NCBI RefSeq assembly: GCF_023016085.1
Contig: NZ_JALKBF010000001.1
Coordinates: forward strand, 1,736,001 to 1,800,000
Length of the DNA: 64,000 nucleotides
DNA from: Aliiroseovarius sp. F47248L
Lineage (GTDB): Bacteria; Pseudomonadota; Alphaproteobacteria; Rhodobacterales; Rhodobacteraceae
Direction: 5' to 3'
Positions 19,712-29,875 of the stretch are shown piece by piece. The stretch's first letter is position 1. Each line of letters begins with the position of its first letter. The notes below the pieces were generated by a model. It ran no database searches, was not told the origin of the DNA, and saw only the letters and a list, made by a program, of their open reading frames with translations. The position numbers and the translations under genes were made by a program.

Positions 19712-20094
19712 TGCCCAACTCGCCTGAAGGGAAGATCACGGCCAACCTGCCAAGTCGAAACTTTGACACCACGCTGGCCTTTTACGATGGTCTCGGGTTT
19801 CGTCTGGCGTGGCGCAGCGAAGGCTGGATGATCGTTGAGAAGGTTGGAATGAAAGTGGAGTTCTTTCCACACCCCGATCTTGACCCTGAGGAAAGCTGGT
19901 TTTCCGCCTGCTTGCGGCTGCCGGATGTTGAACCGCTTCACAACGAATGGAGTCAGCAGGGAATTTCGACCGATACCACTGCGATCCCACGCCTGACCGC
20001 CATCACTGAACCCACCGATACCGCGCCGCGCATGTTTTATCTGGTTGATCCCGATGGCAGTCTGTGGCGCGTGATCGAAGACAAGGACATCTGA
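19711..20094 (+). CDS. Bleomycin-resistance-like VOC-family protein
   Basis: 127 aa, one glyoxalase/bleomycin resistance fold (ANLPSRNFDTTLAFYDGLGF; MFYLVDPDGSLWRVIE). Family members bind or modify small molecules; resistance is not implied. It begins at the stop of the aminotransferase (TGATG) and its stop overlaps the next start, so three genes form a tight operon. Confidence 0.85.
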
Positions 20095-20495
20095 TGAGCA
20101 TCTCCCTGCCCGACTATTATTTTCGCGTGCGCGAGAATGGCGCTTTCGTCTTTCGTGTGAATACCGAAAACCGCCAGCGCCCGCTGGAATTGGACCAGAT
20201 CGCCGCTGTGAACATCAAGAATGGCGAGGTCAAACCGCAAGGTGATTACCAACTGACCAAGGCAGACCAAACAGCCATTGACGATTGGATGTCCAGTCGG
20301 CGCGCCACATTAGGCGCCCGAGAACTGGATGACATTCTGCGCAGCGTGGATCACCTGAATCTGACGGCGCAATGGGCACAGACGCGCGCCACCCCTGACG
20401 AGCTAGATCAGGTGACAGACGCGCTGTTGTTGGCGATGCACGATTTACGCTCGGTGTTGGTGCGCAAGAAGGCCGACCGCATGAAGCATGGTTAG
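20094..20495 (+). CDS. Conserved-looking hypothetical protein
   Basis: 133 aa, no signal peptide or membrane segment. I do not recognise a domain. The sequence is helical and charged, with an ending rich in Lys/Arg (LVRKKADRMKHG). The ATG overlaps the stop of the VOC gene (TGATG), which is good support for its start. The last 4 nt overlap the convergent MATE gene. Confidence 0.78.
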   Translation: MSISLPDYYFRVRENGAFVFRVNTENRQRPLELDQIAAVNIKNGEVKPQGDYQLTKADQTAIDDWMSSRRATLGARELDDILRSVDHLNLTAQWAQTRATPDELDQVTDALLLAMHDLRSVLVRKKADRMKHG

Positions 20496-21865
20496 GCCGC
20501 CGGTCGCGACGGCTCGGCACTGATCCGGGACGAGCTTTTCCAGAATCGCCAGGACATGAAGATGCCGGCGCAAACCAACCCCATCAGCAGTCCGACCCAC
20601 ACACCCACTGCGCCGAAGCCCAGCGTGATCCCCAGCACATAGGACATTGGCATCCCCACGCCCCAATAGCTGAGCGTGGCGATGATCATCGGCACGCGTG
20701 TGTCCTGCACACCGCGCAACAGCCCCATCGCAATGGCCTGCGCCCCATCAGCAAACTGGAACAGAGCCGCCACGACCAACAAGACCGCGCCAAGGGCGAC
20801 GATCTCGTTTCGACGAACCTCGGCCGGGTTCAGGAAAAGTTTGATCATCGGCTCGGGCGCACCAAAGAAAAGTATAACCGTCAGGCCGCCAAAGACGACC
20901 GATGCAAGCGTGACCGCAAGTGCACCACTTCGTAGTCCTTGTTCGTCCTTTCGACCCAGCGCGCGCCCGGCCCGGACTGTGGCTGTGTTGGACAGCCCAA
21001 GATGCACCATGAAGAACGTCGCGGTGATTTGCAGAGCGATCCCGTGGGCCGCCAGTTCCAGTGTGCCGATCAATCCGACCACGACGGTCGAGGCTGAGAA
21101 CATCCCAACTTCGGCAAGGGTCGTCAGTCCGATTGGGATACCGAGTTTCAGAAGGTGGCTTAGCGCCTCCCAATCCGGTTTCCAAAGCCGCCGGAACAAG
21201 CTGGCGTCGGTGTTCAGTCGCGCAGCATAGATGACCAGCACCAGACCCGAGGCGATCTGGATCACCACCGAGGCGATGGCGGCCCCGCGCACTCCAAGTT
21301 CTGGCGCGCCCCAGTTGCCGAAGATCAGCGCATAGTTGATGACGCCGTTCATGGCGGCCGCCAAAACCGTCGCCCAAAGCACGATACGCGTGCGTTCAAG
21401 TGCTGCCAGATAGCTTTTCAGCGCCATCACCAACAAGGCGGGCACCAGACCAAACCCTGCAATGCGCAGATAATCCTGTGCGATCAGACTCAGATCCGGG
21501 TCCTGTCCTATGGCACGCAAAATGGGCGCAGACATCCACATCAGCGGCAGTACCAGCAGCGCAAACCCGACAGAGAACCACATCGACATCCGGGCCAAAC
21601 GACGCACCCGCACATCGTCTTGCGCCTCGGATGCCTCGGCAACCATGGGCATCAAGGCCCAGGCTGGCCCGGACCCCATGATCAGAAACATGAAAAAGAA
21701 GGTGCCGGCCAACGTCACGGCGGCCAGTTCCTCGACCCCGTACCAACCCAGCATGATGGTGTCGATGATCTGCACAGCGAACTGCGCAAGATGCGACGCG
21801 ATCAGCGGAAGGCCCAGAACAAGGACGGCGCGCATGTGCTGTGAAAGGGTGAGGGTCTGCTTCAT
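20492..21865 (-). CDS. MATE-family multidrug/sodium antiporter
   Basis: 457 aa with twelve predicted membrane segments arranged as two MatE repeats. The N-terminal GLPLIASHLAQFAVQIIDTIMLGWYG is typical of NorM-type members. The predicted role is export of cationic organic compounds driven by a sodium or proton gradient. A GTG one codon earlier (21868) is an alternative start; no convincing ribosome site decides it. It is convergent with the preceding operon. Confidence 0.92.
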   Translation of the reverse strand: MKQTLTLSQHMRAVLVLGLPLIASHLAQFAVQIIDTIMLGWYGVEELAAVTLAGTFFFMFLIMGSGPAWALMPMVAEASEAQDDVRVRRLARMSMWFSVGFALLVLPLMWMSAPILRAIGQDPDLSLIAQDYLRIAGFGLVPALLVMALKSYLAALERTRIVLWATVLAAAMNGVINYALIFGNWGAPELGVRGAAIASVVIQIASGLVLVIYAARLNTDASLFRRLWKPDWEALSHLLKLGIPIGLTTLAEVGMFSASTVVVGLIGTLELAAHGIALQITATFFMVHLGLSNTATVRAGRALGRKDEQGLRSGALAVTLASVVFGGLTVILFFGAPEPMIKLFLNPAEVRRNEIVALGAVLLVVAALFQFADGAQAIAMGLLRGVQDTRVPMIIATLSYWGVGMPMSYVLGITLGFGAVGVWVGLLMGLVCAGIFMSWRFWKSSSRISAEPSRPAA

Positions 21866-21935
21866 CACCCAGAACTATGCTGGAACAGAAAGCGGGGCAA
21901 GACACCGAATACCCCGTCCGTTTGATCCGATAAAA

Positions 21936-23084
21936 CTATCTCAGCAGGTTGAGAAGCGACCGCGACGGTGTTCCTGTAACCGGAAGGCCGCGCGCGCGTT
22001 GAAACGCCTCGATCGCTTCCAGAGTTTTCGTTCCGATCACGCCATCCGCTTCGCCCACATCAAATCCTGCGCGGGTCAGACCGCGTTGCAGCGCTTTGCG
22101 ATCATCCAGCGTCAATCCATTCTCATCCGGCCCGAATGCGCTGCGCAAAGGGGGGCGCCCCCTCAGTCGATCTGACAAATGTCCAACGCCGATGATATAT
22201 TTCTGTGCGTTATTATAACGTCCCAGTACAGAGTAGTTGTGATAGACCTCGAACACAGGGCCATTCGCGCCCGCGGGTGTCACGACACGCCCGCGCCCTG
22301 ACGGCGCGCGGCCTGTGATCTCGTCCCCCCATCGCTGCCCGCTTCGCCAGCCAGAGCGGTTAAGGTAAGCTGCGGTCGAAGCCAGTGCATCGGTCGGATC
22401 ATCCGACCAGATGTCGCGTCGTCCATCGCCCCGGAAATCGACGGCATAGGCCAGATAAGAGGTCGGAATAAACTGGGTGTGCCCCATCGCACCTGCCCAG
22501 CTTCCGGTCATGCGTTCGGGCGTAATATCGCCGCGCTCCAGAATTTTCAGGGCGGTCATCAACTGCCCTTCGAAAAACCTGCCGCGCCGCCCATCGTAAG
22601 CCAATGTCGACAAGGCCGAGATAACAGGCACGTCCCCGCGCCGCTCTCCATAGCGACTTTCCAACCCCCAAACGGCTACGATCACCTCTTCCTCGACGCC
22701 GTATTTCGCTTCGAGCTGTGATAGCAACCCGGCATGGCGCCGCAGCATGTCACGTCCTTTGGCAATTCGGTCGTCAGAGGCGGCGATGGCCAGATAATCC
22801 TCAAACGAGCGCACAAACTCGGTCTGGTTTCGGTCCCGTTCTACCACGCCGGGTAGATAGCCAACATTGCGAAACGCGCGTGAAACGGTCGACGCGCTGA
22901 TGCCGCTGGCTTTCGCCCGCTCTTTTGCGCCCTCAACCCAACGGTCAAACGCCGCATTCGGGGTTGCACGCATGGCCGATCCGGCGGCGGGTCGCGATGC
23001 CGGTTGGGTGGCCGCACCGGACTGGCATCCCGCCAGACAAAGCCCCGCCAAGCCAAAGGCGAAGAAGCGTCTTGAATAGGTCAT
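21936..23084 (-). CDS. MltB-type lytic murein transglycosylase, lipoprotein
   Basis: 382 aa. The signal peptide has a twin-arginine-like SRRFFAFGLAG followed by the lipobox LAGC (Cys about 20). The GH103 catalytic domain spans about 45-300, with the catalytic glutamate in WGLESRYGERRGDVP and the block GSWAGAMGHTQFIPTSY. A peptidoglycan-binding domain occupies about 320-380 (LQRGLTRAGFDVGEADGVIG). It cleaves murein glycan strands with 1,6-anhydro formation. ATG 23084 is chosen because the signal peptide begins there; the frame extends to 23318 with no support. Confidence 0.93.
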   Translation of the reverse strand: MTYSRRFFAFGLAGLCLAGCQSGAATQPASRPAAGSAMRATPNAAFDRWVEGAKERAKASGISASTVSRAFRNVGYLPGVVERDRNQTEFVRSFEDYLAIAASDDRIAKGRDMLRRHAGLLSQLEAKYGVEEEVIVAVWGLESRYGERRGDVPVISALSTLAYDGRRGRFFEGQLMTALKILERGDITPERMTGSWAGAMGHTQFIPTSYLAYAVDFRGDGRRDIWSDDPTDALASTAAYLNRSGWRSGQRWGDEITGRAPSGRGRVVTPAGANGPVFEVYHNYSVLGRYNNAQKYIIGVGHLSDRLRGRPPLRSAFGPDENGLTLDDRKALQRGLTRAGFDVGEADGVIGTKTLEAIEAFQRARGLPVTGTPSRSLLNLLR

Positions 23085-23232
23085 TGGATGTTCCTGCTCT
23101 TGTTTTGAAACAAGCTTATAGGGCTGCCAAGCGAAGGCAAGAGCCGCTTTCGTGCAGGGGAGTGACCGGCGGCCGGATGCAGAAAAGGGACCGATCTTTG
23201 GCCCCCTTTTCGCTTGTAACGCTCTGAAATGC

Positions 23233-24216
23233 TTAACTGCCGCGTCGCTGATCAGGATGCAGACTTGAGCCAAGTATATGATCCGCCTTGTGAATAACCT
23301 GACTAGCATGACCAACAATCAATGGATCAGGATTACCAACCAGTTCATGGTCTTTATCGGGATAATCCAAAGTTGATAAGAAATGGCGCATACATTCCAG
23401 ACGGGCGCGTTTCTTGTCGTTTGACTTAATTATTGTCCAAGGGGCATCTGCCGTATGTGTATAGAAAAACATCGCCTCCTTCGCTTCGGTGTAATCGTCC
23501 CATTTCGACAGCGAAGCCACATCAACCGGGCTGAGCTTCCAACGCTTCAGCGGATCGTCTTTGCGACTGTCAAAGCGGCGTTTCTGTTCAGGTTGTGTGA
23601 CCGAGAACCAGTATTTGTAAAGCTGGATGCCCGAGCGTGTCAGCATGCGTTCAAATTCTGGCGTCTGGCGCATGAACTCTAGGTATTCATTGGCGTTGCA
23701 AAAGCCCATGACCCGCTCAACACCGGCGCGATTGTACCACGAACGGTCATAGAACACCATTTCGCCTGAAGTCGGCAGGTGCGACACATAACGCTGATAA
23801 AACCATTCTCCGCGCTCTTTATCTGTTGGCTTGTTCAAGGCAACCACCCGCGCTTCGCGAGGGTTCAAATGCTCCATGAACCGCTTGATCGTTCCACCTT
23901 TGCCCGCCGCGTCGCGGCCTTCGAACAGCAGTACGAATTTTTGACCGGTTTCACCAACCCAGCGCTGCACCTTCAACAACTCAGCCTGTAATTTGGCCTT
24001 TGTCGCCTCGTATTCTCGGCGTCCCAGTTTGACGCTGTAAGGATATTTTCCGTTCTCAAACGTCTGGCGGATCTTATCTTCGCTTACGGTCGGAAATCCG
24101 CTCTTTCCATTGCGGACTTCTGTCGCAGGTTCCACAGGTGACCCTGACGACGACTGAGCACTACTGCTCGTGGGTTTCTGCGGGTTTTTCGATACACGGG
24201 TTTGCCTTGCTGTCAT
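23233..24216 (-). CDS. ppk2: Polyphosphate kinase 2
   Basis: 327 aa. PPK2 transfers phosphate between polyphosphate and nucleotides. The Walker A motif is EGRDAAGKGGTIKRF, the Walker B-like block is VFYDRSWYNRAGVE, and the lid is in SVTQPEQKRRFDSRKDDPLKRWKLSPVD. The first 60 residues are a low-complexity Ser/Pro/Lys tail. The ATG at 24216 has AAGGAG 7 nt upstream; the open frame to 24342 has none. It may link polyphosphate and PHB storage, though they are not adjacent here. Confidence 0.94.
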   Translation of the reverse strand: MTARQTRVSKNPQKPTSSSAQSSSGSPVEPATEVRNGKSGFPTVSEDKIRQTFENGKYPYSVKLGRREYEATKAKLQAELLKVQRWVGETGQKFVLLFEGRDAAGKGGTIKRFMEHLNPREARVVALNKPTDKERGEWFYQRYVSHLPTSGEMVFYDRSWYNRAGVERVMGFCNANEYLEFMRQTPEFERMLTRSGIQLYKYWFSVTQPEQKRRFDSRKDDPLKRWKLSPVDVASLSKWDDYTEAKEAMFFYTHTADAPWTIIKSNDKKRARLECMRHFLSTLDYPDKDHELVGNPDPLIVGHASQVIHKADHILGSSLHPDQRRGS

Positions 24217-24310
24217 GCGCCAATCTCCTTTTCGGGGTCCGGGAAATTGGTAGCACATTACCGCGCCAAACGCTTTGATCCCAATCAATGAAAATTGCAG
24301 ATTCCCATAG

Positions 24311-24338
24311 AAAAAGGCCCGCAACGGTGCGAGCCTTT
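24311..24338 (-). terminator. Intrinsic terminator after the beta-helix protein gene
   Basis: AAAGGC (24313-24318) and GCCTTT (24333-24338) form the base of a stem with inner GC pairs. Read on the minus strand it ends in a T run, 25-52 nt beyond the stop at 24363. Confidence 0.65.
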
Positions 24339-24362
24339 CCAATTCACGTTTCGCTCAATTCT

Positions 24363-26654
24363 TTAGACTGGCCGATCCACACGCATGGTCACATGGGCTG
24401 TGCCCCGCACAGCGCGCGACCATTTCAGTTGCACTTGTTTGAAAGTCGCCCCCTGGTTCACCAGGACATGCGGATTATCCCAAACTAGATTGTTGGACAC
24501 ATCGCGCAGATCGCCTTCGATCGTAACACTGGGCACGGTGCGCGCATTGCCCCCAAACGGGAAATATGCCGACCCGTCCATCGTCCAGGTCGCCGCGGGC
24601 GTGTTCTGGTTAAACTCCAACGTCACCGGGGATACGGTCGATTGCGTCACACCGGTGAACGCATTGTTCTCGAACGTTACGTCCTTCATGCTCCAGAAGT
24701 CCAACCCTGCATGAGTGGTCGACACACCTTCGATCCGATCAATCGCACCCGACAGGGTTCGGAACGTGTTGTTGGTGACATGCAGGCCGGACACAAAATG
24801 ACCGTTACCGAAGGGTTTGATCAGGATCCACTTGAACCATGACGCCACATCATTGGCGGTGAAGATGTTGCCGGTGATCGTCATGCCACCAAACGAATAC
24901 TCAGATCCATGGTCAGGATAGGCATCGTGTTCGTTGTTCCATTCGATAAAACAGTTATCGACATAATTGCCATTCAGAACGGTCTTGTTGTTCTCATATG
25001 TAAACACCATGCCAGCTACCCTGGGACCGTCGGCGACTTCATCGCCTTGAAACAGGTGGTTCCCTTGAATGATATGCCCGGACCCGTGCAACACCATCGA
25101 GGTGCCCATCCGTTGAAACCGGTTATCGCGGATCTTGGCGTCATTGGCATTAACGTTGAACGCGACCGACTGGCGTGAGGTGGCGGGTTGGTTCTGTTCA
25201 TTTGACACAAACTGACAACGATCCAGATGCAAGTCCTGACACCCACGCCCGACGGAACTGATGCCGCGGTTCTTCGGTTTGATGAAGAAACAGTCCTGAA
25301 ACACGAAATTCTCGCCATCCCGTGGCAGCAGCACCGCTGATGCATGACCGTTGCATTGAATCTCGACCTCGGTCAGGTTCATGCGATTCACCTGCGCAAA
25401 ACCGCCGAAATCCAACACGTATTTGTGCCGGGTGAACGTATAGTTCTGGTTGGCGGCTGGCCCCCAGAGCGGTTGGCTTAATTCGACCTCGGATGCGCCG
25501 ATATTCACTGCCTTGACATAAACTTCGCGCCCCACGCCAGCGCCGGTCACCACTGACCCGGCCTGAACCGCCGCAACATTTATAACATTGGTCAGTTTAT
25601 AGGGGTTGGCAGGGTTGTATTTGGCGCTGGAGCTGCTGCTTTCGCTGTCCCATGCTGACCCGCCGATCACATAGAACTGCCCGTTCTTGATCACGCGCCG
25701 GATCAGGAATGTGTCACCCGCGTCATATGCTGCCCGCATGTCGATTGGCGCAGTGACATCCACACGTCGTCCGCACATATCCAGAATTTCATGGTCCGCA
25801 TAATGCAAAAGCGCCTGAAAGGCCTTACGGAACCCCAGCTCTTCCTGTCCGAACGCGTCGATATATGTGGGCAGGTCAAAATTGCGGGTCAACGACAGAT
25901 AGACATCATCGGCCATCGTCACCGTGCCTTCAAACCGGATGTCGGCGTGAAGCGTCAGGTTTGAACCAATTCGGTAGGTGCCTTCTGGCACCAGAACGGT
26001 GCGCCCGTTGGCAGCTGAATCGGCGGCTTCAAATGCGGGTTTGTCATCAGTAACACCATCGCCCGTTGCGCCAAAATCGCGCACATCGACCCAATCCATC
26101 ATGTCGCGAAGGTAAGCGCCAGTTACGTCCTCGACCACCAGGTCGTCGATCCGCACCACGCCGCCATTTGATCCGATTAAATCCAGCCCCACATGGGCGA
26201 AGGCCACGTCTGCCCCCCAGATGATATCGACTCCATTGCGGCTGCCGGACCCGATAATGGCGGACACTTCGACCACTTCCCCATAAGCGGTCAGCGCCGT
26301 GACGGGGCCGGTTTCCAGGTTGCCGACGGCATGTGCACCGCTACTTTGCGCTGGCCACGCGGACACTCGCACTGATGGTAGCGGGCCGGAAATCGCTTTC
26401 ACCTTCGCCGACACCCGCAGATAACACCCCTGCTCATAAGGGGTCTGCCCCATGTAACGCAGCTTCTGCGTCGCGTCGGTTTTCAGAAGCTCAAGACACC
26501 CGTCAAAATCCTGATCGGCTGGGACCAGGGCTGCATTGCCCGCTCCGTCATAGGTCTGCGAGCCGGGGGTGCCGTCCTCACTTGACCAGACCGTCAACCC
26601 ATCTTCGAATGCGGGGGGCATGAAGACCACCCCGTCGGTAAGCGCCTTGTTCAT
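24363..26654 (-). CDS. Large right-handed beta-helix (pectate-lyase-like) protein
   Basis: 763 aa. A glycosyl-hydrolase-28/pectate lyase 3-type segment starts near residue 195 (VDVRDFGATGDGVTDDKPAFEAA), followed by parallel beta-helix repeats rich in Asn (about 370-690). The N-terminal 180 residues look like a carbohydrate-binding or jelly-roll region. No signal peptide is visible despite the extracellular style of fold, as in phage tailspikes and some surface polysaccharide proteins. The ATG at 26654 follows AAGGGA. No catalytic residues can be assigned. Confidence 0.8.
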   Translation of the reverse strand: MNKALTDGVVFMPPAFEDGLTVWSSEDGTPGSQTYDGAGNAALVPADQDFDGCLELLKTDATQKLRYMGQTPYEQGCYLRVSAKVKAISGPLPSVRVSAWPAQSSGAHAVGNLETGPVTALTAYGEVVEVSAIIGSGSRNGVDIIWGADVAFAHVGLDLIGSNGGVVRIDDLVVEDVTGAYLRDMMDWVDVRDFGATGDGVTDDKPAFEAADSAANGRTVLVPEGTYRIGSNLTLHADIRFEGTVTMADDVYLSLTRNFDLPTYIDAFGQEELGFRKAFQALLHYADHEILDMCGRRVDVTAPIDMRAAYDAGDTFLIRRVIKNGQFYVIGGSAWDSESSSSSAKYNPANPYKLTNVINVAAVQAGSVVTGAGVGREVYVKAVNIGASEVELSQPLWGPAANQNYTFTRHKYVLDFGGFAQVNRMNLTEVEIQCNGHASAVLLPRDGENFVFQDCFFIKPKNRGISSVGRGCQDLHLDRCQFVSNEQNQPATSRQSVAFNVNANDAKIRDNRFQRMGTSMVLHGSGHIIQGNHLFQGDEVADGPRVAGMVFTYENNKTVLNGNYVDNCFIEWNNEHDAYPDHGSEYSFGGMTITGNIFTANDVASWFKWILIKPFGNGHFVSGLHVTNNTFRTLSGAIDRIEGVSTTHAGLDFWSMKDVTFENNAFTGVTQSTVSPVTLEFNQNTPAATWTMDGSAYFPFGGNARTVPSVTIEGDLRDVSNNLVWDNPHVLVNQGATFKQVQLKWSRAVRGTAHVTMRVDRPV

Positions 26655-26813
26655 TGATTTCCCTTTCAGGTCCAGACATGCAGCCCCCAGTGGCGATGCA
26701 TCATCGACGCACCGCCCATCGCGCATGGGCGACGGGGCAGAAAACAGCGAAAGTGCTATCAATCAGGCGTTAACGGGACGAAACAGGAGCGAACGCTGGC
26801 CTGTTTTCGCAAC

Positions 26814-26844
26814 GCAAAACGGCGCACCCATACGGCGCGCCGTT
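26814..26844 (-). terminator. Intrinsic terminator of lysK
   Basis: AACGGCGC (26818-26825) pairs with GCGCCGTT (26837-26844). Read on the minus strand the stem is followed by TTTTGCG. It begins 27 nt after the lysK stop. Confidence 0.7.
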
Positions 26845-26870
26845 GTCTGGTTTCCGGGTTCGGGGCGACC

Positions 26871-28517
26871 CTATTTCATCAACTCGCCCGCCAGCCCCTG
26901 ATCAATCAGGGTGGCGGTTTCCTCGACCCCGTAAAGGGCGGCGAAACTGCCAAAACGTGGACCTTGGCTGGCGCCCAGAAGCACCTCGTACAGCGCCTTG
27001 AACCAATCGCGCAGGTTATCAAACCCGTGCAGCTTGCCCACAGCAAAGACGATGGATTGCAAAAACTCGTCCGAGGTGAAATCAACTGCGGGTGCCGGGT
27101 CGTCATTGCCCATCTGCGCGTTTTTACGGGCGATCACGTCCAAGGCTGTATCGCCATCGCGGAAGGCGGCAGACAACTCCTGCATCGCGACACGTTCCTG
27201 ATCGGTTGGCGCGCGGAAGGTTCGGGCGGGGGCCACGAAGTCTTGGAAGTATTTCACAGCATAACCGGCAGCGGCATCTAGGTCGGGATGCGTTTCCGCG
27301 GATGCGTCCGGCGCATATCGTTTGATAAAGCCCCACAGCTGATCCTTGTCATCCGCCGATGCGACCGACGCAAGATTTAACAACATCGAGAACGACACCA
27401 CCATGTTGGATTGCGGCACGTTACCTCCATGGATGTGCCAAACGGGGTTGTTCAACTGCCCTTTGAGGTCTTGCTTGTGAAAGGCGTTCAACTGTTGATG
27501 ATATTCATCCATCGCCTTGGGGATCACATCAAAATGCATCCGCTTCGCCGTTTTCGGCTTGAGATACATGAAATACGCAAGGCTCTCGGTCGAGGCATAG
27601 GTCAGCCATTCATCAATCGACACGCCATTGCCGCTTGTCTTTGAAATCTTTTGCCCGCCTTCATCAAGAAACAGCTCATAGGTGAAATGCTCCGGAGCAG
27701 GCCAGCCAAGGATGCGGCAGATCTTGTCATAGATCGGCGTATTGGTGGAGTGGTCCTTGCCATACATCTCGAAATCGACCTCCAGCGCAGCCCAGCGCGC
27801 GCCGAAATCGGGTTTCCATTGTAGCTTCACATTGCCACCCGTCACCGGCAACGTCCATTCGCGCCCATCCTCGTCGTCGAAAGTGATCGTGTGATCCTTT
27901 GCGTTCACTTCCTTCATCGGCACGTAAAGAACTCGCCCCGTTTCCGGGTGAATAGGTAGGAATATAGAATAGGTCTGACGGCGCTCTTCACGCAGGGATT
28001 TCAACATCACTTCCATGATGTCGTCGTATTTTTCAACGGCGCGCTTCAAAACCTCGTCAAACTGGCCAGAGCCATAGAAATCGGTTGCCGAATAAAATTC
28101 GTATTCAAAGCCAAATGTGTCTAGGAACCGGCGCAGCATGGCGTTGTTGTGATGGCCGAAACTTTCAAACTCGCCAAACGGATCAGGGACCGAGGTCAGT
28201 GGCTTTTGCAGATGTTCCTGTAATCCGTCTGCATTGGGTACATTGCCGGGAATTTTTCGCATCCCGTCCAGATCGTCGGAAAAACAGATCAACTTGGTCG
28301 GGATGTCTGAAATCACCTCGAACGCACGCTGGATCATTGTTGTGCGCGCCACCTCGCCAAATGTGCCGATATGGGGCAGTCCCGACGGGCCATAACCCGT
28401 TTCAAACAGCACATACCCCTTCTTGGGCGGTGCCTTCTGATAACGCTTGAGCACCCGGCGCGCCTCTTCAAAAGGCCAGGCTTTCGAACTCATCGCGGCG
28501 TCTCGCATCTCGGACAT
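26871..28517 (-). CDS. lysK: Class I lysyl-tRNA synthetase
   Basis: 548 aa. This is the archaeal-type class I LysRS found in alphaproteobacteria, not the class II LysS. The HIGH-type motif is [11 protein letters not shown] (about 45-55) and the KMSKS-type motif is KISKTSG (about 295). The C-terminal helical anticodon-binding region follows. An ATG at 28517 or the in-frame ATG at 28493 ([13 protein letters not shown]) could be the true start; the longer form is kept. It is a single gene with its own terminator. Confidence 0.96.
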   Translation of the reverse strand: MSEMRDAAMSSKAWPFEEARRVLKRYQKAPPKKGYVLFETGYGPSGLPHIGTFGEVARTTMIQRAFEVISDIPTKLICFSDDLDGMRKIPGNVPNADGLQEHLQKPLTSVPDPFGEFESFGHHNNAMLRRFLDTFGFEYEFYSATDFYGSGQFDEVLKRAVEKYDDIMEVMLKSLREERRQTYSIFLPIHPETGRVLYVPMKEVNAKDHTITFDDEDGREWTLPVTGGNVKLQWKPDFGARWAALEVDFEMYGKDHSTNTPIYDKICRILGWPAPEHFTYELFLDEGGQKISKTSGNGVSIDEWLTYASTESLAYFMYLKPKTAKRMHFDVIPKAMDEYHQQLNAFHKQDLKGQLNNPVWHIHGGNVPQSNMVVSFSMLLNLASVASADDKDQLWGFIKRYAPDASAETHPDLDAAAGYAVKYFQDFVAPARTFRAPTDQERVAMQELSAAFRDGDTALDVIARKNAQMGNDDPAPAVDFTSDEFLQSIVFAVGKLHGFDNLRDWFKALYEVLLGASQGPRFGSFAALYGVEETATLIDQGLAGELMK

Positions 28518-28609
28518 GTGCTTTTTCCTTTTGTGTCGCGGACATGTGATCCGCGCTGCTTTGTCGCTAGGTGTTCTCCCTATTGCGATGGGCGCGCCGG
28601 GTCAATATT

Positions 28610-28620
28610 CTGCACTGCAA
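28610..28620. promoter_or_regulatory. Possible PhaR-like box upstream of the TerB-like gene
   Basis: CTGCACTGCAA, an 11-mer identical to the one upstream of phaR (963-973). It lies about 20-50 nt upstream of the candidate starts of the TerB-like gene. One copy may be chance. Confidence 0.3.
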
Positions 28621-28639
28621 CAGACAGGAGCAAAATCCA

Positions 28640-29062
28640 TTGCAACAGACCCCCCATTCCATGACCGCCGAAGACAGCTTGATCGCTTTGATGGTCGCCG
28701 TATCAGCCTCGGACGAAAAGATTACATCAGCAGAACTGGTCACGATCGAAAGCATCGTGAACCATTTGCCGGTATTCGCGAAGTACGACCCGGATCGCAT
28801 TAAAACGGTGTCGCAGACAGTGTTCGACCTTTTCGGGGTGGAAGATGGTTTGGACGCCCTGTTTGGGCTTGTTCGAGAAAACCTGCCCGAACCGCTTTGG
28901 GAAACCGCCTATGCACTGGCCTGCGACGTGGCAGCCGCAGATGGTGAACTTCAAGGACCCGAGCTGCGCATTTTGGAAGAGATCCGCTATGAGTTGAATA
29001 TCGAACGTTTGCATGCCGCCGCCATTGAACGCGGCGCACGTGCACGGCATATGACTCTCTGA
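28640..29062 (+). CDS. TerB-like tellurite-resistance fold protein
   Basis: 140 aa from the TTG start. The helical TerB fold is suggested by LIALMVAVSASDEKITSAELVTI and by ALACDVAAADGELQGPELRIL, the two acidic helix-loop repeats that may bind metal. Tellurite resistance is not implied. GGAG lies 9 nt before TTG 28640, while the ATG at 28661 (MTAEDSL) has no ribosome site; either could be used. It is divergent from lysK and precedes a GST gene in the same direction. Confidence 0.78.
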   Translation: MQQTPHSMTAEDSLIALMVAVSASDEKITSAELVTIESIVNHLPVFAKYDPDRIKTVSQTVFDLFGVEDGLDALFGLVRENLPEPLWETAYALACDVAAADGELQGPELRILEEIRYELNIERLHAAAIERGARARHMTL

Positions 29063-29143
29063 ACCACCGATCTGGGCAATATATCGTATCAGACCCTCTA
29101 CGGCCCACTTACCCAATGAACGCGTCTTCCTGAAAGGATCGAA

Positions 29144-29842
29144 ATGCTCGACCAGTTCGACATCACCAAACGCTGGCCTGCGAAAAATCCCAGCGTCATT
29201 CAGCTTTATTCGTTGCCAACACCGAACGGCGTCAAAGCTTCTGCGATGCTGGAAGAAACCGGCCTGCCCTATGAAGCGCATCTGGTCAGTTTCGACACCA
29301 ATGACCAGTTTACGCCCGAGTTTCTGTCGCTGAACCCGAACAATAAAATCCCAGCGATCATTGACCCCAACGGCCCGGATGGACAACCCCTGCCATTGTG
29401 GGAAAGCGGAGCAATCCTGATCTATCTAGCTGAAAAATCAGGAAAGCTTCTTCCAACAGATGCCACCAAGCGCGCAGAGGTGATCCAGTGGTTGATGTGG
29501 CAGATGGGTGGCTTTGGGCCAATGCTGGGGCAGTTCGGCTTCTTCTATGCCTATGGCGGCAAAGAGATCGAAGACCCCCGCCCGCTGGACCGTTACAAAA
29601 CCGAAGCGAAACGTCTGTTATCCGTTCTGGACAATCGCCTTGCAGATCGTTCGGTCGTTGCAGGTGACGATTACTCGATCGCTGATATTGCGATCTGGCC
29701 GTGGGTCCGCGCTTTGTTTACTGGCTACAAAGCCGCCGAGGTTTTGGGGCTTGAACAATATGCAAATGTTCTGCGCTGGCATACGGAATGTGCGGACCGT
29801 CCGGCTTCGCAGGCTGCCGTCAATATTCCGCCACGCCCTTAA
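29144..29842 (+). CDS. Glutathione S-transferase (YghU/YfcG-like)
   Basis: 232 aa. The thioredoxin-fold N-domain (IQLYSLPTPNGVKASAMLEETGLPYEAH) has the TPNG motif of the nu-class disulfide-bond-reductase GSTs, with the glutathione-binding Glu-Ser in LPLWESGAIL. The C-domain is helical. Members act as GSH-dependent disulfide reductases or peroxidases. ATG 29144 follows GAAAGGA. Confidence 0.9.
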   Translation: MLDQFDITKRWPAKNPSVIQLYSLPTPNGVKASAMLEETGLPYEAHLVSFDTNDQFTPEFLSLNPNNKIPAIIDPNGPDGQPLPLWESGAILIYLAEKSGKLLPTDATKRAEVIQWLMWQMGGFGPMLGQFGFFYAYGGKEIEDPRPLDRYKTEAKRLLSVLDNRLADRSVVAGDDYSIADIAIWPWVRALFTGYKAAEVLGLEQYANVLRWHTECADRPASQAAVNIPPRP

Positions 29843-29875
29843 AAATCGGGTCGACCTCTGGGGGCATTCCGCCCT

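Noticed and set aside
28640..29062. Tellurite resistance operon
   Set aside because: Only a TerB fold is present; no other ter genes are near.
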